Assembly: GCF_020497125.1 (NCBI RefSeq)
Contig: NC_059075.1
Coordinates: 42,010,003 to 42,074,002 of the forward strand
DNA length: 64,000 nt
From: Mauremys mutica
Lineage: Eukaryota; Chordata; Testudines; Geoemydidae
Direction: 5' to 3'
In this document: piece after piece, positions 52,301-63,790 of the stretch
Layout of the letters: each line of letters begins with the position of its first letter
Position numbering within the stretch: the stretch's first letter is position 1
The notes under the pieces: model-generated
Told to the model about the DNA's origin: nothing
Databases searched by the model: none
What the model saw: only the letters and a program-made list of their open reading frames with translations
Translations under genes and position numbers: made by a program

Positions 52301-55300
52301 CAGTGAGCAGCAGAAATTTCATTTTGGATATTTCATAAAGGTATCATGGTCTGAGAACAACAACATTTTACCATGAAACTGAGAAGCTGAGAGCACCTAG
52401 GAGAGCCAGGTCAAAAGTGTGGGCAGGGGCTGTGGAAACCTCCCTTCACACAGCTCTACCAATGCTCCTCCAACCTACTTAGACTATAGCACCCCCTGCT
52501 TCTCTAGTTCCTGGACCCCCACACAGATCTGCTGATGGACCTCACTCCTGACATGCAGCACCCCCTGCTATTCTAATCCTGGGCCTCACCCAAGTAGAGA
52601 AAATGCTATCATGATAAATTGTGTGGTATTGACTGTTTTGTGTTATGCATAAACATCTCCTCTGCTCATCCCGAGACATGCCACTTGTGACTAGAAGCAC
52701 CATTAAGCAGGGAACAGGATGGAGTTAGGTTTGTGAAGTCCTCTCAGGCCATAGCCTATTTCAGTCAGGTCTCGATTTCACTACAACTTCTGAAGCGGTT
52801 TCATGACCATCAAGACCAACAGGGAAGGTGTTGGAGGCTCTGCAATCTGGGAGGCGCAGCGAACACAACACAGAACAGCACAGCACTCCCACAAAGGCTG
52901 ATGGGTGAAGAACTGACATGGGCTCTTGGGCCAGGCCCAGCTTGAGTCAGGGGTGTCAGAAAAGCCATAGAGGCTTCACCTGAAGGAACCAAACCTACCC
53001 ACTCAAACAAGCTTCTGTTCCACACCATGTCACCTCCAATCTCCTAACCTCAGCAAAGCCTCTATAAAGATGGGTACTTAGCCAGCAGGTCCGAATCCAG
53101 CACAAGGAATGTCTTGACTAGGTTGGGCGTCATTGGCCAAACTATTTTCCCAGAGCCTAAAGGAAATGAGATTGACAAAGGCTGTTTCCTTCCAGATTCC
53201 ACCAGAACCTCCCCATGCCAACTCTGCTTCCCCAAAGGGACCCCTCACTCAGCAGAACTGTTTCACTACAGGGCCTGAGCAGGGAAGCCCCATACCTCCT
53301 GCCTCCTTGCCAGCTGGGTCTTAGCCTTTGAGACTGGAGCACGCAGCTCCCTCCCCACTTCCCCCCCATCTGCCATTTAATGATGATGGAAGCTGCTGTC
53401 AGCACACAGTGACAGTAATAAACACTCTTCTTAATAACACAGGGTGTCCCTCTTATTAAAATGAATAGACTTCAGCAGTAGAGCCGGGCCGCCTGCCTCG
53501 CAGCCAGTTGGGGACAGCAGCTCTCAAACAGAGCAGTTTATCTGCTGTAATTACCAATGTAACACAGCAGCTCAGGCTCCAGACTACTCATGGTCATGGC
53601 ACGGCTCCCCACAGACAGAGATGAGGGCCACGTGTGCTCAGACAGACACGCATGCGCAGATATGCATGCACAGACATACACCTGCACGCAGGGAAAGGCA
53701 GACATGCACATACATATATGCGTGGACAGACATACATATAATATAGCCAGACTAAAAACATGCATGGCAGTAGTGCTGAGCATTCACAAATGCCACTGAA
53801 ATCGTCACTGCTCAGCACCCTTGAAAATCAGACCAGTAGCATCCTGGGGCCAGAGAGATTTAAGGGTCCAACTCATCACAAACATTAATAATAATAATGC
53901 ACCAAATCCTGAGGGCCTTAATATTTACTCCCACTGACTAAGGACTGGGCAAAAACTAATTAAAGACTTCAGAATTTGATCCCAAAAGAATAAGTAATAA
54001 GGGCAACAATTGTTCTATCTGAGGATCTCTAAACAATTTACAAGTATTCATTAATGAATGCTCACGACCCCACCATGAGAAAGTCCAACATCTGATGGGA
54101 CACTCTTATAGAAGACTGGGCTCCCCTACATCTTAGGAGGTGCACAGTCATCATTCCAACAGCTGTGCCATTAATCTGGCATTATGCATAGCTCTATTAT
54201 TCATACATACACACGTGCCTTTATGCGTAGACACATGAACACACAAACGAAGAAAACATAGTGTCTTAACATTTTCTTGAAATAAATGAAGCTGAAGGCA
54301 AATCCTTGGTGCACAGGTGAGGGTCTCCATCCCCTGGACTAACCCAGAACAAGCTTCACTGATCCCACGTTCATGAACCTGTAATCAGACACAGGATCAT
54401 TTGTGTATCCAGGTTTTTTGGGTCAGGCCATAATGTTCCAAAGGGAGAATACCCTGACCTTTCACTTATGGAGCCCTGAGTTCAAATGCTGCTTGGGTTT
54501 CAGATCACAGTGAATTTGCTGGGCTCTGCCAAGTGGGTGGGTGGGTGAAATTATCCACATTTCAAAACCACTGGATTCAGTCCAGCTCAAGGTCTGGGGC
54601 CAGGAGAAACATTGCATCATAATTAATATTCTGACTAGGCCTTTCACCCCATGTGCTTTAGGCAAACCACAAGCTTTGTAGTCAAAATACATTTTGTGTG
54701 GGTTTGTGCACAGGCCAGATGTGCAGTGGCTGGTGGAGGGAGAGTGTCTCATGCTCAGCAGCACACCCTGGTGGTGCATTCAGAACAAATACTGATGGCT
54801 TTTGAAGGGCTCTGTCTATAGGGATACAGTGGACTCAGTGGAGGCCTTTTGGCCAGAGACAATAACTAGGCAGATGCTCAGAAACACAGAGCAGGGAGGC
54901 GGCTTCCTTCTTCTGCCTCCTCCTCAGGTTAGTTTCTTTAGAAGCCAGTGGATTCTTGGGGTGACTCTTCTGCTAACCTGGAGGACATACAGTCCTGGAA
55001 GGAGAACCACATGACATTTCAAGCAGGATCTTTCCTCTTTTGGGAGCTGCCTCAAAACCAAACTATTTGAAGGGGGCATCTGACAGGAAACCACGTGATG
55101 GGGATATATGCCATAGTACCTGAACTCCCCAGCATTCTAGTGCCATCTCAGAAGGCTCCACCCCCTGGGTCTCCCCCTTCACTCTGGACTGCAGAGATGT
55201 GACAAGTCTCATTTTGGATCCCTCCATCTTTCCCACTGAAGTGAAATGGCAGGTTCAGAGCACAGACACGGGGTGCCTGTCACAGCCACTGCATGTCACC

Positions 55301-57404
55301 TATCAGCTAAGCAATGACCTCATCTCCTTCAATTGATCACACTGGCTTTCTGCCATCCTTGCTGTCAGCACACTCTGTGCTGTTACCTCGAGAGCCCCCA
55401 CAGATCTGGGAGCACTTCACTCTTGTCTGATTTCACAGGGCTCCTCCTAGGGAGGACCCTCTCCAGTTGTGAGATAGGCCAGATAGATGGGCAATGATGG
55501 AAGCAAAGTTAGGGTGAAGGTAATTTGATTCTTACATAGCCTGGAGAAGCCACTGGTGAAGCCTAACCACGAAGAGCCAGGTCAGGAGATTAGCATGTGC
55601 TGAGTATGTGTCACCCTGCAGAAACTGCCACCTGGCACAAGTTCTGAGGATATTATCCTCAGTGTTTGCATGGGTCTGTCTGCAGAACAGCATCTGCTCA
55701 TGATGCAGCAAAGGAGATTGTAGAGGCGGTAGGGCCGGATGGGAAGGAGAAGCAATGGGTTGGTGAACTGCCTTTTATCTCTGGAGACCACTGGCTTCAA
55801 AGTCTGAGTGGATCAAGCAAGAGCTACTGGCTCAGCTTTGTTTATTCACATCCCAAAAATCACACATATGCCATGTCCTGATTGCCAGCTTCTCTGCTCA
55901 GGAGAGGGCCTGGGCTGGGATAGCAGGGAGCAGGGGTGGGTGAAAACTAAATGGGGTCAGGATCTAATTCAGCTGAAGGGCTTTCAAAAAAACAAAGGCT
56001 TCCCATGCCAAATCAGAGCATCCCATCCCCTGCCCCCAGAGCAAAATGATGATGGCAGGCCTGACTCCATGCCAACACTACCTCCTTCTCTCCAGTCCCC
56101 ATGGAGGGTCCCAGCACCCTCTGTCAGTGCCCTCAATGGATCCAAATTTTGTACTTCCAAGGTCCCCATCCTTCTCCAAGAGCTGGATACGCAGATCTAT
56201 GTGTCTTGACTTAATATGTCTCTGCTGAGGTGCCTTGGAAGAGCTGTGGGATTGGGGGTGGGAGGGGGCTAAGGGTAAGGCTGGAATACAGGAGATGCCA
56301 CAGAGGTTTGAGGTGTGCTGGCCTCGCTCTGTGGGAGAATATGCAACAGCTCCTGCTTGTATTCTGCTGGCTTCTATCAGTTCCTAATTTTAATGAGGAG
56401 TTAAATTCCACACACAAAAAGAGGAGGAGGGAGTGGAAGGGGGATTCCTGTATGAGAGGCAGAGCACTGAGAGATGCTGCAGTGCTGAAGCGCCGCTGTA
56501 CTGTCTCCCATGGCTTTTAGTTGTGCATGCAGAGAACATTAGCTGCGAGACAGGCTCAGCAGGCCCTGGAGAGAAAGCCTCGGGGGTCCCATTCACCTCT
56601 GCACTGGCTCTGAGTTCAGCAGAGGGAGCGAGGTGGGCACTGGGAAGTAGTATGCCTCCCCGATCCCAGGGTTGCAGGGGGTCAGTTCAACCTCTGCACA
56701 AGTTACAGCAACCTTAGGAATTGCCCTAACATGTGCTCTGGCTGCAGCAGTTTCTATGGGCCACCTCAGCAGCCAGGGACAGCCTGCTGGAGAGGCCCCA
56801 TATGCCAGGAATATTCCCCAGGAGGCATTTAAGGCTGCTTTGCAGAAGCACAGACTGTGGAAAGTGGCCACAATACAGGAGTGAACTCCACCCCTACACC
56901 TTGTTGAGACAAGAGTCTGAGTTGGTATCCACTATACAGAATGCTGGGCCCAGGGCCTTCATTTCAAGGGGAACCAGCATGGCTCAGAGTCACTGGGCCA
57001 TGGCTCATTACTTGTCACTATTCAATGATGCTGGAGGGAGGGTCTCTGCAGTGCCCTTAACGGAACGCACAGGAAATGGTTTCCCACCCCACCACTCCTC
57101 CCCAGTCTCAGCTCCCTTGGTCAACCTCCATTCTCAGGCAGCTCTCCAAGGAATGATTTATTCAGGGAGCTGGATGGCAATTATTGCATGAAAGAGGGAC
57201 AAATTGGGGAGATAGTACTCAGCTTCAAAGATGCAGCTCCTCCTCCTTCAGCTGTGGGGTGTGGGACAGCTGGATCTCTGATTTGCACCCAGCATAAAGG
57301 TTTGCTTTCTGTACTGGACAAGTGGAAAGGGAAGAAGGAAAGAGGATTTGGCAGCCAACTTATGTACAGTAACTACACAGCTGGATGGACTGAAAATTGA
57401 AGTC
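49341..57404. other. Long intergenic stretch, no gene recognised
   Basis: 8 kb with no exon or complete transposon that I can support. Notable items: a 16-bp tandem duplication of TTTTTACAAGTTTTAG at 50314-50346; possible regulatory blocks at 50990-51110 (GAATGATGGGGCGCTCTGCC, GCGTTAGCAGATTCTTGGCC, CTTGTTATTCAGCTCAGAG) and 53440-53560 (CTTATTAAAATGAATAGAC, GAGCCGGGCCGCCTGCCTCG, ATCTGCTGTAATTACCAATG); and a CAGACATACA-type simple-sequence tract at 53635-53745. The frames at 50047-50448 and 55808-56209 show no family resemblance. Confidence 0.4.
53635..53745 (+). repeat. Simple-sequence tract (ACAGACATGCACA-like)
   Basis: Imperfect repeats of alternating purine-pyrimidine words such as ATGCGCAGATATGCATGCAC and ATACATATATGCGTGGACAG. 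Frames through it (C/A/H/T-rich) are artefacts. Confidence 0.7.
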
Positions 57405-57720
57405 TGAGCACAGGCCTGGGAGCCAGGAATGCCTAAATTCTATTTCTGACATTGGTTCTGACCATATCCTTGGGCAAATCTAGGGTGACCAGATGTCCCG
57501 ATTTTATAGGGACAGTCCCAATTTTTGGGTCTTTTTCTTATATAGGCTCCTATTACCCCCCACCCCCATCCCGATTTTTCACATTTGCTGTCTGGTCACC
57601 CTAGGCAAGTCACTTCCCCTCTCTGTGCCTCAATTTCCTAACCTGGAAGATTGAGATAATGATACCTCCCTATTGTCAGGCGCTGTTAGTGTTGTAAGGT
57701 GCTAGGTAAGTGCTTGGTAC
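57405..57720 (+). repeat. MIR-type SINE interrupted by a MITE
   Basis: Left part: TGGGAGCCAGGAATGCCTAA, CCATATCCTTGGGCAA. Right part: CAAGTCACTTCCCCTCTCTG, TGCCTCAATTTCCTAACCTG and GTAAGGTGCTAGGTAAGTGC. Together they form one continuous MIR once 57481-57603 and one copy of the 8-bp duplication are removed. Confidence 0.88.
57481..57603. mobile_element. 123-bp palindromic hAT-like MITE inside MIR
   Basis: The ends TAGGGTGACCAGATGTCCCG and, from the right, TAGGGTGACCAGACAGCAAA are inverted; inner arms CCCGATTTTATAGGGAC and ATCCCGATTTTTCAC continue the symmetry. Flanks GGCAAATC (57473-57480) and GGCAAGTC (57604-57611) are a 7/8 duplication of a MIR segment. The first dozen bases equal those of 23202-24196. 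Confidence 0.9.
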
Positions 57721-59775
57721 TACAAAGACAGAATATGTAAAATAAGAATCCCAGGTTGGGACATTCTCTGCCAGCTCCCTGAGCCTTGAGAGTCCAGCCG
57801 GTACTGGTGAGCTGGGCTCCTACATGCCAGGAGGCTGGAACACGTCAAGTGCGAGATGAAGAAGTTATTCAGAAGGAGCATGTTTTTCTCCCATTGCCCT
57901 CCAGACAAGCACACACAGATAAAGAGAGACCTCTAGTGATGCTGAAGGGTGTCTGCCTTGCCTCCCCCACTGAGCTTCCTGCACAGCCACAAAGCAACCT
58001 CCAAGTTGCTCTGAATAGTGCAATAATCTCACTTTTTTCTGAGCCAGAGAAAAACGAGGGATGATCCCCAGAATATCTAAAGAGCCAGCCTTTCACCCAC
58101 TCAGCAGATGACGACACAGGAACATGACCCCAGCAGTGGCTGGAGCAAGGGAAGCTGCAGGTCTGAGGTGATTCAGCAGAGCTAAAGTATGTGGGTGAAG
58201 CTAATACAGACTCTGCCCATTCTCTGGCTGACTCTAGTCAATGCTCACCTTCAAGGACCACAATGATAACAAGGTGGTGCTAGAGTTTGGCACCTGGGGG
58301 CGGGGGGGCAAGGGGACTTAGCTGTCAGTGCTGGGGGCCATGTGGTTAGCTTGGTTTTTAATTTATCTTAATTTTTAATTCCTGAATGAAAAGCTTGTCT
58401 TTTGATGGAGAGAGAATTTGATTGATAACCAGCTTCACAGGGTTAGAGGCAGGAGAGATGGATAGAAAGTTCCTGGCTCGGAACTCCTGAAGGCCCTGAA
58501 GTCACTCCTGAAGGCCTGGACAACTTCCCATCACCTCTGCATGACCCTGAGACTTGTAGCAGAAAGGACACAGCTACAACAGGCGATGGGGTTTGATGAA
58601 TATTTCAATAGAGTTTTGGTCCTTACTGGATTAATCCCCAAACTCAGGCTGTTTTGTGGCTATGAACCAGGTGACTGGGTCTCTAACTGCCCATTTATGC
58701 CCCCACAGAGGATTTTGTCTGCCGTAAAGATAGTACAGAAACTAAAGTAGAAACTGTGGGTAAGGGCAAATTCAGAGAGGGCTGTACATACACCGCACAC
58801 ACAAGTCCAGCATGGAGGTTAACTAGCTTCAAATCCAGCCTCTGGAATCTGAAATCTCCTGCCTTCCAAGCTCTCTGACCCCAGTAGATAGGTCTTGATG
58901 CCAGGGAGCACCAAGAGAAGAGTTTCTAAATTCACCCAGACACACAGCAGCAAAGCAGCCAGATAAAACATCCCAGTGTGAAATGAGTCCTGCTGACGTG
59001 CTTGAGGGGAGCATTTGTAGACAAAAACTGGGGGTGGGCACAACCCCCTCATGTCACTACCTGCACCTGTGACAGAGACAGCTGGGGACACTGGCATGAA
59101 GGTGGTTATGTGAGTATGAGAGCATGCAGGCATTTCTCCACTTCTGCTCTCAAACCCAGAGCAGTGCTGGGAGCCAAAGGGCTCCTAGAGGCCTGGAGAA
59201 GAGGAGGCCTCATTGCTCTTCCTTATTTAACTCCTCTTGGCAGTGCTGAGGCATAATCACTCAATTAGCTGCTCCGTAACTACCCTCCTTCCACTCAGCC
59301 ACCTCTCCCAGTGCCCAGCCAGCATGTAAATCACTGCCTTCACTCTCTTTTTCCTAAGCTAGTCCAAGTGCCAGTTACCCCGTCAGAAGAAGGGGCTTTC
59401 CACTGAGGCAGCCATTATTCCGCAGGAGTGTTCTATTTTCTAAGGGGAATAGAAAGTAAGGGGGGGGGGAGGGGAGTGTGAGCGAGCATGTGCACTGGCA
59501 GCAAGGCTTGACATCCTTGTCCCACAAGGTTATGGACCCATTCTACTCAGACAAAAAGCCCTCATGGAAACAGGGAATTCCGAAAACAAACACGAGGGCA
59601 GCAGCTCCCCTGGAAGGGGGTCACATTGGGAGCTGGACAGACTATTTGTAGCCTATGAGCAATGTGGAGTTTTGGGGAGTAGAGTTTATTTTGGGGTGAG
59701 AAAAGACTGACACAAAACGTAGGAATGACATGCTGCTCTCTTTTTCTCTGTGTAGCTGACTAAGGTCAATGGGGC
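57721..59775. other. Intergenic, no recognised feature
   Basis: No coding exon or named repeat seen. There are short G-runs at 58297-58307 and 59461-59469, and a duplicated ACTCCTGAAGGCC at about 58482-58516. Confidence 0.4.
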
Positions 59776-60128
59776 CAGTGCCGTAATGAGGGCAAGGTGA
59801 GTGAGGCACTTGCCTCGGGTGTGGAAGGTGAGGGGTGCAGAAAATCTCTCCTTCGGCGGCAAGTCCTTCCCTCCGAGAGGGACTGAGGGACCCGCCGTCG
59901 AACTGCCGCCGGCAAGGGAGAGGGGCGGCACGTCCGGCTCTTCGGCAGAAATTCAGCCGTGGATCCCTCAGTCCCTCTCGGAAGGAAGGACCTGCTGCCG
60001 AATTGCCGCTGAAGAACGGTGGCAATTCGGCGGCAGGTCCTTCCCTCCGAGAGGAACTCGCCGCCGAAGAGCCGGACGTGCCGCCCCGTCCCTTGCCTGG
60101 GACACAAAAATCCCTAGTTATGGCTCTG
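59776..60128. mobile_element. 353-bp hAT element with long internal palindrome
   Basis: Perfect 8-bp duplication AATGGGGC at 59768-59775 and 60129-60136. The ends are CAGTGCCGTAATGAGGGCAA and, from the right, CAGAGCCATAACTAGGGATT. The interior is built of inverted and direct copies of a CpG-rich module (GGTCCTTCCCTCCGAGAGG, GGCGGCACGTCCGGCTCTTC and its complement GAAGAGCCGGACGTGCCGCC). Frames of 117-127 codons on both strands are by-products. Confidence 0.92.
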
Positions 60129-61081
60129 AATGGGGCCTTTATGGATGTAAGTGAGGGCAGAATTCAGCCTAATGAAGATACATTCAGATTGACTGATGTA
60201 CCTGACTGAAATCCTAGCAGTTGGGGGTGGGGGGGAAGGCATATGAACAACTTACATTTCTATAGCCCCCCTTCATCCGAAAGCATCCCAAAGCACTTTA
60301 CAAATGATACACCCACTGTGGGAATATAGGTACCTCTGTGGTGGAACATAGCAGCTATTTAACAACCACACTGGTCACCTAAATCACATGGCTTTGTTTC
60401 TGCTTCCTGATGAGCTGACAAACATTTTGAACTAGTGAATAACAAAATAGCACAGGTATTTGGAGGAAGAACCATTCCTGCTATAATTCAGCAAACTTTG
60501 AGGATTTGCAAGAATTTCTCACACAGTCCTCGCAGACATCTGAATACTTGCAAAATGACAAATAGGATCCCATGAGCTAAACTCAACATCTTTATTTGAA
60601 AATATATTTGGAATTCAATCTGTTTAGGATTTAAGCAGCTCTAATCACTATTATTACTTGTTCAGTGTTATAAGCAATTTTAGTACTTTACAGAAATTAG
60701 AAGACAGTGTCCTATCTGAAGATTTCTAATGTGCTCAGCACACTGATATTTAGATAGAATACAAAGCCTATGAGAGAGCATAGGTGAGTTTGGAGTACAC
60801 GGGACTACTAGTGAGGGGTTGACAGCTGAATTAATAGTGGAACTATTGAACAAAGTCTGTTAAATAAACTAAAATGCCTGAACTTTTAACTTAAAGATAA
60901 AATCTATTTCAGCCTAATGCCCACTCACAGAGTAAAATATCTTATTTAACTATGGAAGCTGCATTAGCTTAATTAGTCATGGGGGGAGGTGGCTACTGAA
61001 TTTTATTGCACAGAATGCAAAATGGATGAGAACTACTTGCCTTGTGCCAAGTGGCACACTTATGTACCTAGTGCAATTAGC
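60129..61081. repeat. Old repeat (60255-60480) and unique AT-rich DNA
   Basis: CATTTCTATAGCCCCCCTTC, GCATCCCAAAGCACTTTACA and CCTCTGTGGTGGAACATAGC match the family at 12570-12740 and 11025-11110; this is the best-preserved copy. The remainder to 61081 is AT-rich with nothing recognised. Confidence 0.5.
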
Positions 61082-61630
61082 TTATGGCCATCTGAGCCCA
61101 AACTGAGAATCTAGAGACCAGAGATAATGAATTGGAACAGGCGAAAGAGATGGAATTTGGGAACAAATTAGCAGGGCTTTGTAAAGGAAAATCATGCTTC
61201 TCTCATCTACTAGAATTCTTTGAGAACGTCTGCAAAATAGTGAAGAAAGGAGAACCAGATGACAATCACTTGGATTTTCAAAAGCCCTTGACAAAGTCCC
61301 TTTCAGGAGATTATTAAAGAAACTAAGTCATCATGGGTTTAATTTCTGCCATGGATTAGAAACTAAGACAAAACAAAGAGTAGAAATAAATCATCAGTCT
61401 TCAGAATGGGACAGGTGGGGTGTCTGAAGATGTTATACTGAGACCAGTGTTTAATATGTTTGTTAATAATTGCAAGGTAAGCAGTGAGGCAGCAAGATAT
61501 GCAGATAACACAAATTTAAGCAAATCAAGATCAGACACATGGAGGAACTTCAGAGGCACCTAACAAAGCTAAGTGAATGGGCAGCATCATGGCAGGTGAC
61601 ATTCAGTGCTAACTAATGCAAGGTAATGCA
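61082..61630 (+). pseudogene. CR1-clade LINE reverse transcriptase fragment
   Basis: Broken translation gives LAGLCKGKSCFSHLLEFFEN and VCKIVKKGEPDDNHLDFQKP, parallel to MAFCKGKSCITNALEF and LYLDFQKAFNKV at 38923-39050 in the LINE 36040-40232. Farther on there are VFNMFVNN and a decayed catalytic box near 61497. It is a 5'- and 3'-truncated copy of the same subfamily. Confidence 0.8.
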
Positions 61631-62953
61631 CACTACTACTGGAATTAATGCACACACATTTGCCTGTCATTTTGGTTGCCTCACCCACATCTTTGAATCT
61701 CTGCACTGGCTCTGCCTCTGCTACCTTCAAGACTCACTTGTGCTGCTTATGCGCAATCTTCCTGATTTATCCTGATGGAGGGAATATTTTCAAAGACTGT
61801 AGTATTTATTTAAGCTTATGTTCCCTAGATTTAGCCAAGCATCACCTTGATCATTCTAATTATATGTTTTCCATAACCTCTGTCTGAGCTCCTCGAGATA
61901 GGGAATGTACCTTTTTAACTCTCTGGAAAGCACTTAGTGCATTATGGGCACTAGCATAAAAACAACAAACAAGCAACAGCCATGAATAAATAAATTAATT
62001 AAATGATTAAAAAGTGGGCATTTTTATTTACCCTCTCTCATAATACAAGAAAAAGGGACATGCAATGAAACTGGAAGGTAACACATGTAAATACATTTTT
62101 ATCTAACACGTAATTAATCTTTGGGAGTTGCTGACAATACATCAAGAGTTCAGCAGGCTTCATGAAAGCATCAGACACTTGTATGTATAAGGAGAACCTC
62201 CACAGTTACAGCAGACAAGATTTTAAAGAAAATATATCATTTATGAACCTTCTTGCTCCAGGGCATAAGGCAACCACTGACTGGGTGGTGGTTAGGAGGA
62301 AGACGTTTCCCTTTTGGGAAATTTACTCCATAATTATCCATTACAGCGGTTCTTGCACTTTTTTTCTGAAGCATGAGGTATTGGCCAGGGTCAGAGACAG
62401 AACACTAGCACTAGGTGGGTCTGTTGTCTCACCTGGCAGGGCAATTCCTCTCTATGGTGTGTATTTTTCTCCGCAGCACCCTAAAATATGACTTTAAAAA
62501 ATTATAAAATATATTTTCTGCCCCATTTAAGAAAAGATGAAACAAGTGAGACCAACAAAAATGGGGAACGGTGGCAATAGTGGAAAGGGATATAAGGGTC
62601 TTAAAAATATAAAGTTATGCAGTTACTCTCAAAAGTCATGTGCATGTCTTAAAATCACCAAGAAACAGAAACACTGTTTTATATTTTTTACTCCAATTAA
62701 ATTAATTTAAAACAATTGGAGGGGGAAATGGGCAATTAGGATGACAGGATTGAAGAAAGGAGAATATTTCTATTGTGATAGCAGTCAAGGTGGAGGCCTC
62801 ATTGTGCTGTACAAGACACATATACACAGACCCTTCCCTGAATAGCTATATGAAAGTAAGGAAACAATCATGTGATATGGACAGCTTGGGGTTGGGGAGA
62901 GCCTGTTAGATCTAGAGGTTGTTTGTATGTTGTGGGTTTTATAAAGAATAGAG
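61631..62953. repeat. Decayed LINE 3' sequences and unique DNA
   Basis: 61640-61960 weakly resembles an L2 3' end (TGAGCTCCTCGAGATAGGGA, GAAAGCACTTAGTGCATTAT). Bases 62030-62085 and 62268-62360 resemble CR1 3' coding text (CATGCAATGAAACTGGAAGG; GGGTGGTGGTTAGGAGGAAG). Assignments are tentative; 62500-62953 shows nothing. Confidence 0.45.
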
Positions 62954-63264
62954 CAGGGGTCAGCAACCTTTCAGAAGTGGTGTGCCGAGTCTTCGTTTAT
63001 TCACTTTAATTTAAGGTTTTGCGTGCCAATAATGCATTTTAAACCTTTTTAGAAGGTCTCTTTCTGTAAGTCTATAATATATAACTAAACTATTGTTGTA
63101 TGTAAAGTAAATAAGGTTTCAGAATGTTTAAGAAGCTTTATTTAAAAATAAATTAAAATGCAGAGCCCCCCGGACTGGTGGCCAGGACCTGGCCAGTGTG
63201 AGTGCCACTGAAAATCAGCTTGCGTGCTGCCTTCGGCACCTGTGCCATAGGTTGCCTACCCCTG
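62954..63264. mobile_element. 311-bp non-autonomous hAT element
   Basis: Perfect 8-bp duplication GAATAGAG at 62946-62953 and 63265-63272. The ends are CAGGGGTCAGCAACCTTTCA and, from the right, CAGGGGTAGGCAACCTATGG. The inner sequence GAAGTGGTGTGCCGAGTCTT pairs loosely with TGCTGCCTTCGGCACCTG. Confidence 0.94.
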
Positions 63265-63484
63265 GAATAGAGTATAGATCTGCACTAGACAGCTAGCAAC
63301 AGGAAAGCAGATAGGCAGCAGTGGAAGACACTGAGCCTTGAGGAAGAGCCAAGGTGACATGGACTATGCCAGGCCAGATCCCGTAAAAGGGAGAGTTCAG
63401 ATAATTTCTACAGACATAACATTAATCTGACATATGCTGACTCCACTCCCAAGGATCACCATTTGCTTCTTCAGAAGCTTAGAG

Positions 63485-63790
63485 GTTAGAGATGGACATG
63501 CCTTATGAAGTGCCATCAAGTTCATCCCCAGAAGCCAAGAGAGATTTGTTCCCCAGTCTGTTCCCCAGAACTTTGCCCATTCCAGTCCCTAACAATGAGG
63601 CTTCACTAAGGAGATGATTCCATAGCCCTGTAGATTTCACCATGAAGAAATATTTCTTGATATTCAGCCTAATTTTCCATGGCTTATTTTCATCCAATTT
63701 TTCTTCAGCCACCCTTAGCAGCAATTGTCCCTCCAGAGAATGTGTACCCTCTCCCAAGTTTGCTCTCTTTCACCCTTTGGGGTTTGGGAT
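63485..63790 (-). pseudogene. CR1 LINE C-terminal fragment, antisense
   Basis: The minus-strand frame over 63503-63757 reads WKIRLNIKKYFFMVKSTG followed by LWNHLLSEASLLGTGMGKVL. It parallels the CR1 C-terminal pattern ([20 protein letters not shown]) encoded at 30080-30150. It is diverged and truncated. Confidence 0.65.

Noticed and set aside
53640..53660. NRF1-like site CGCATGCGCA
   Set aside because: It is embedded in an imperfect simple-sequence tract with no promoter context.
23202..57603. Reading TAGGG-ended elements as Tc1/mariner with TA target sites
   Set aside because: The flanks show 8-bp duplications (perfect GGCTAAAC at 36908 and 38156; 7/8 at 57473 and 57604), which fit hAT, not a 2-bp TA target.
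59642..60209. Arginine-rich frames of 113-127 codons on both strands
   Set aside because: They are produced by the inverted modules of the hAT element 59776-60128; the symmetry of frames on both strands reflects the palindrome.
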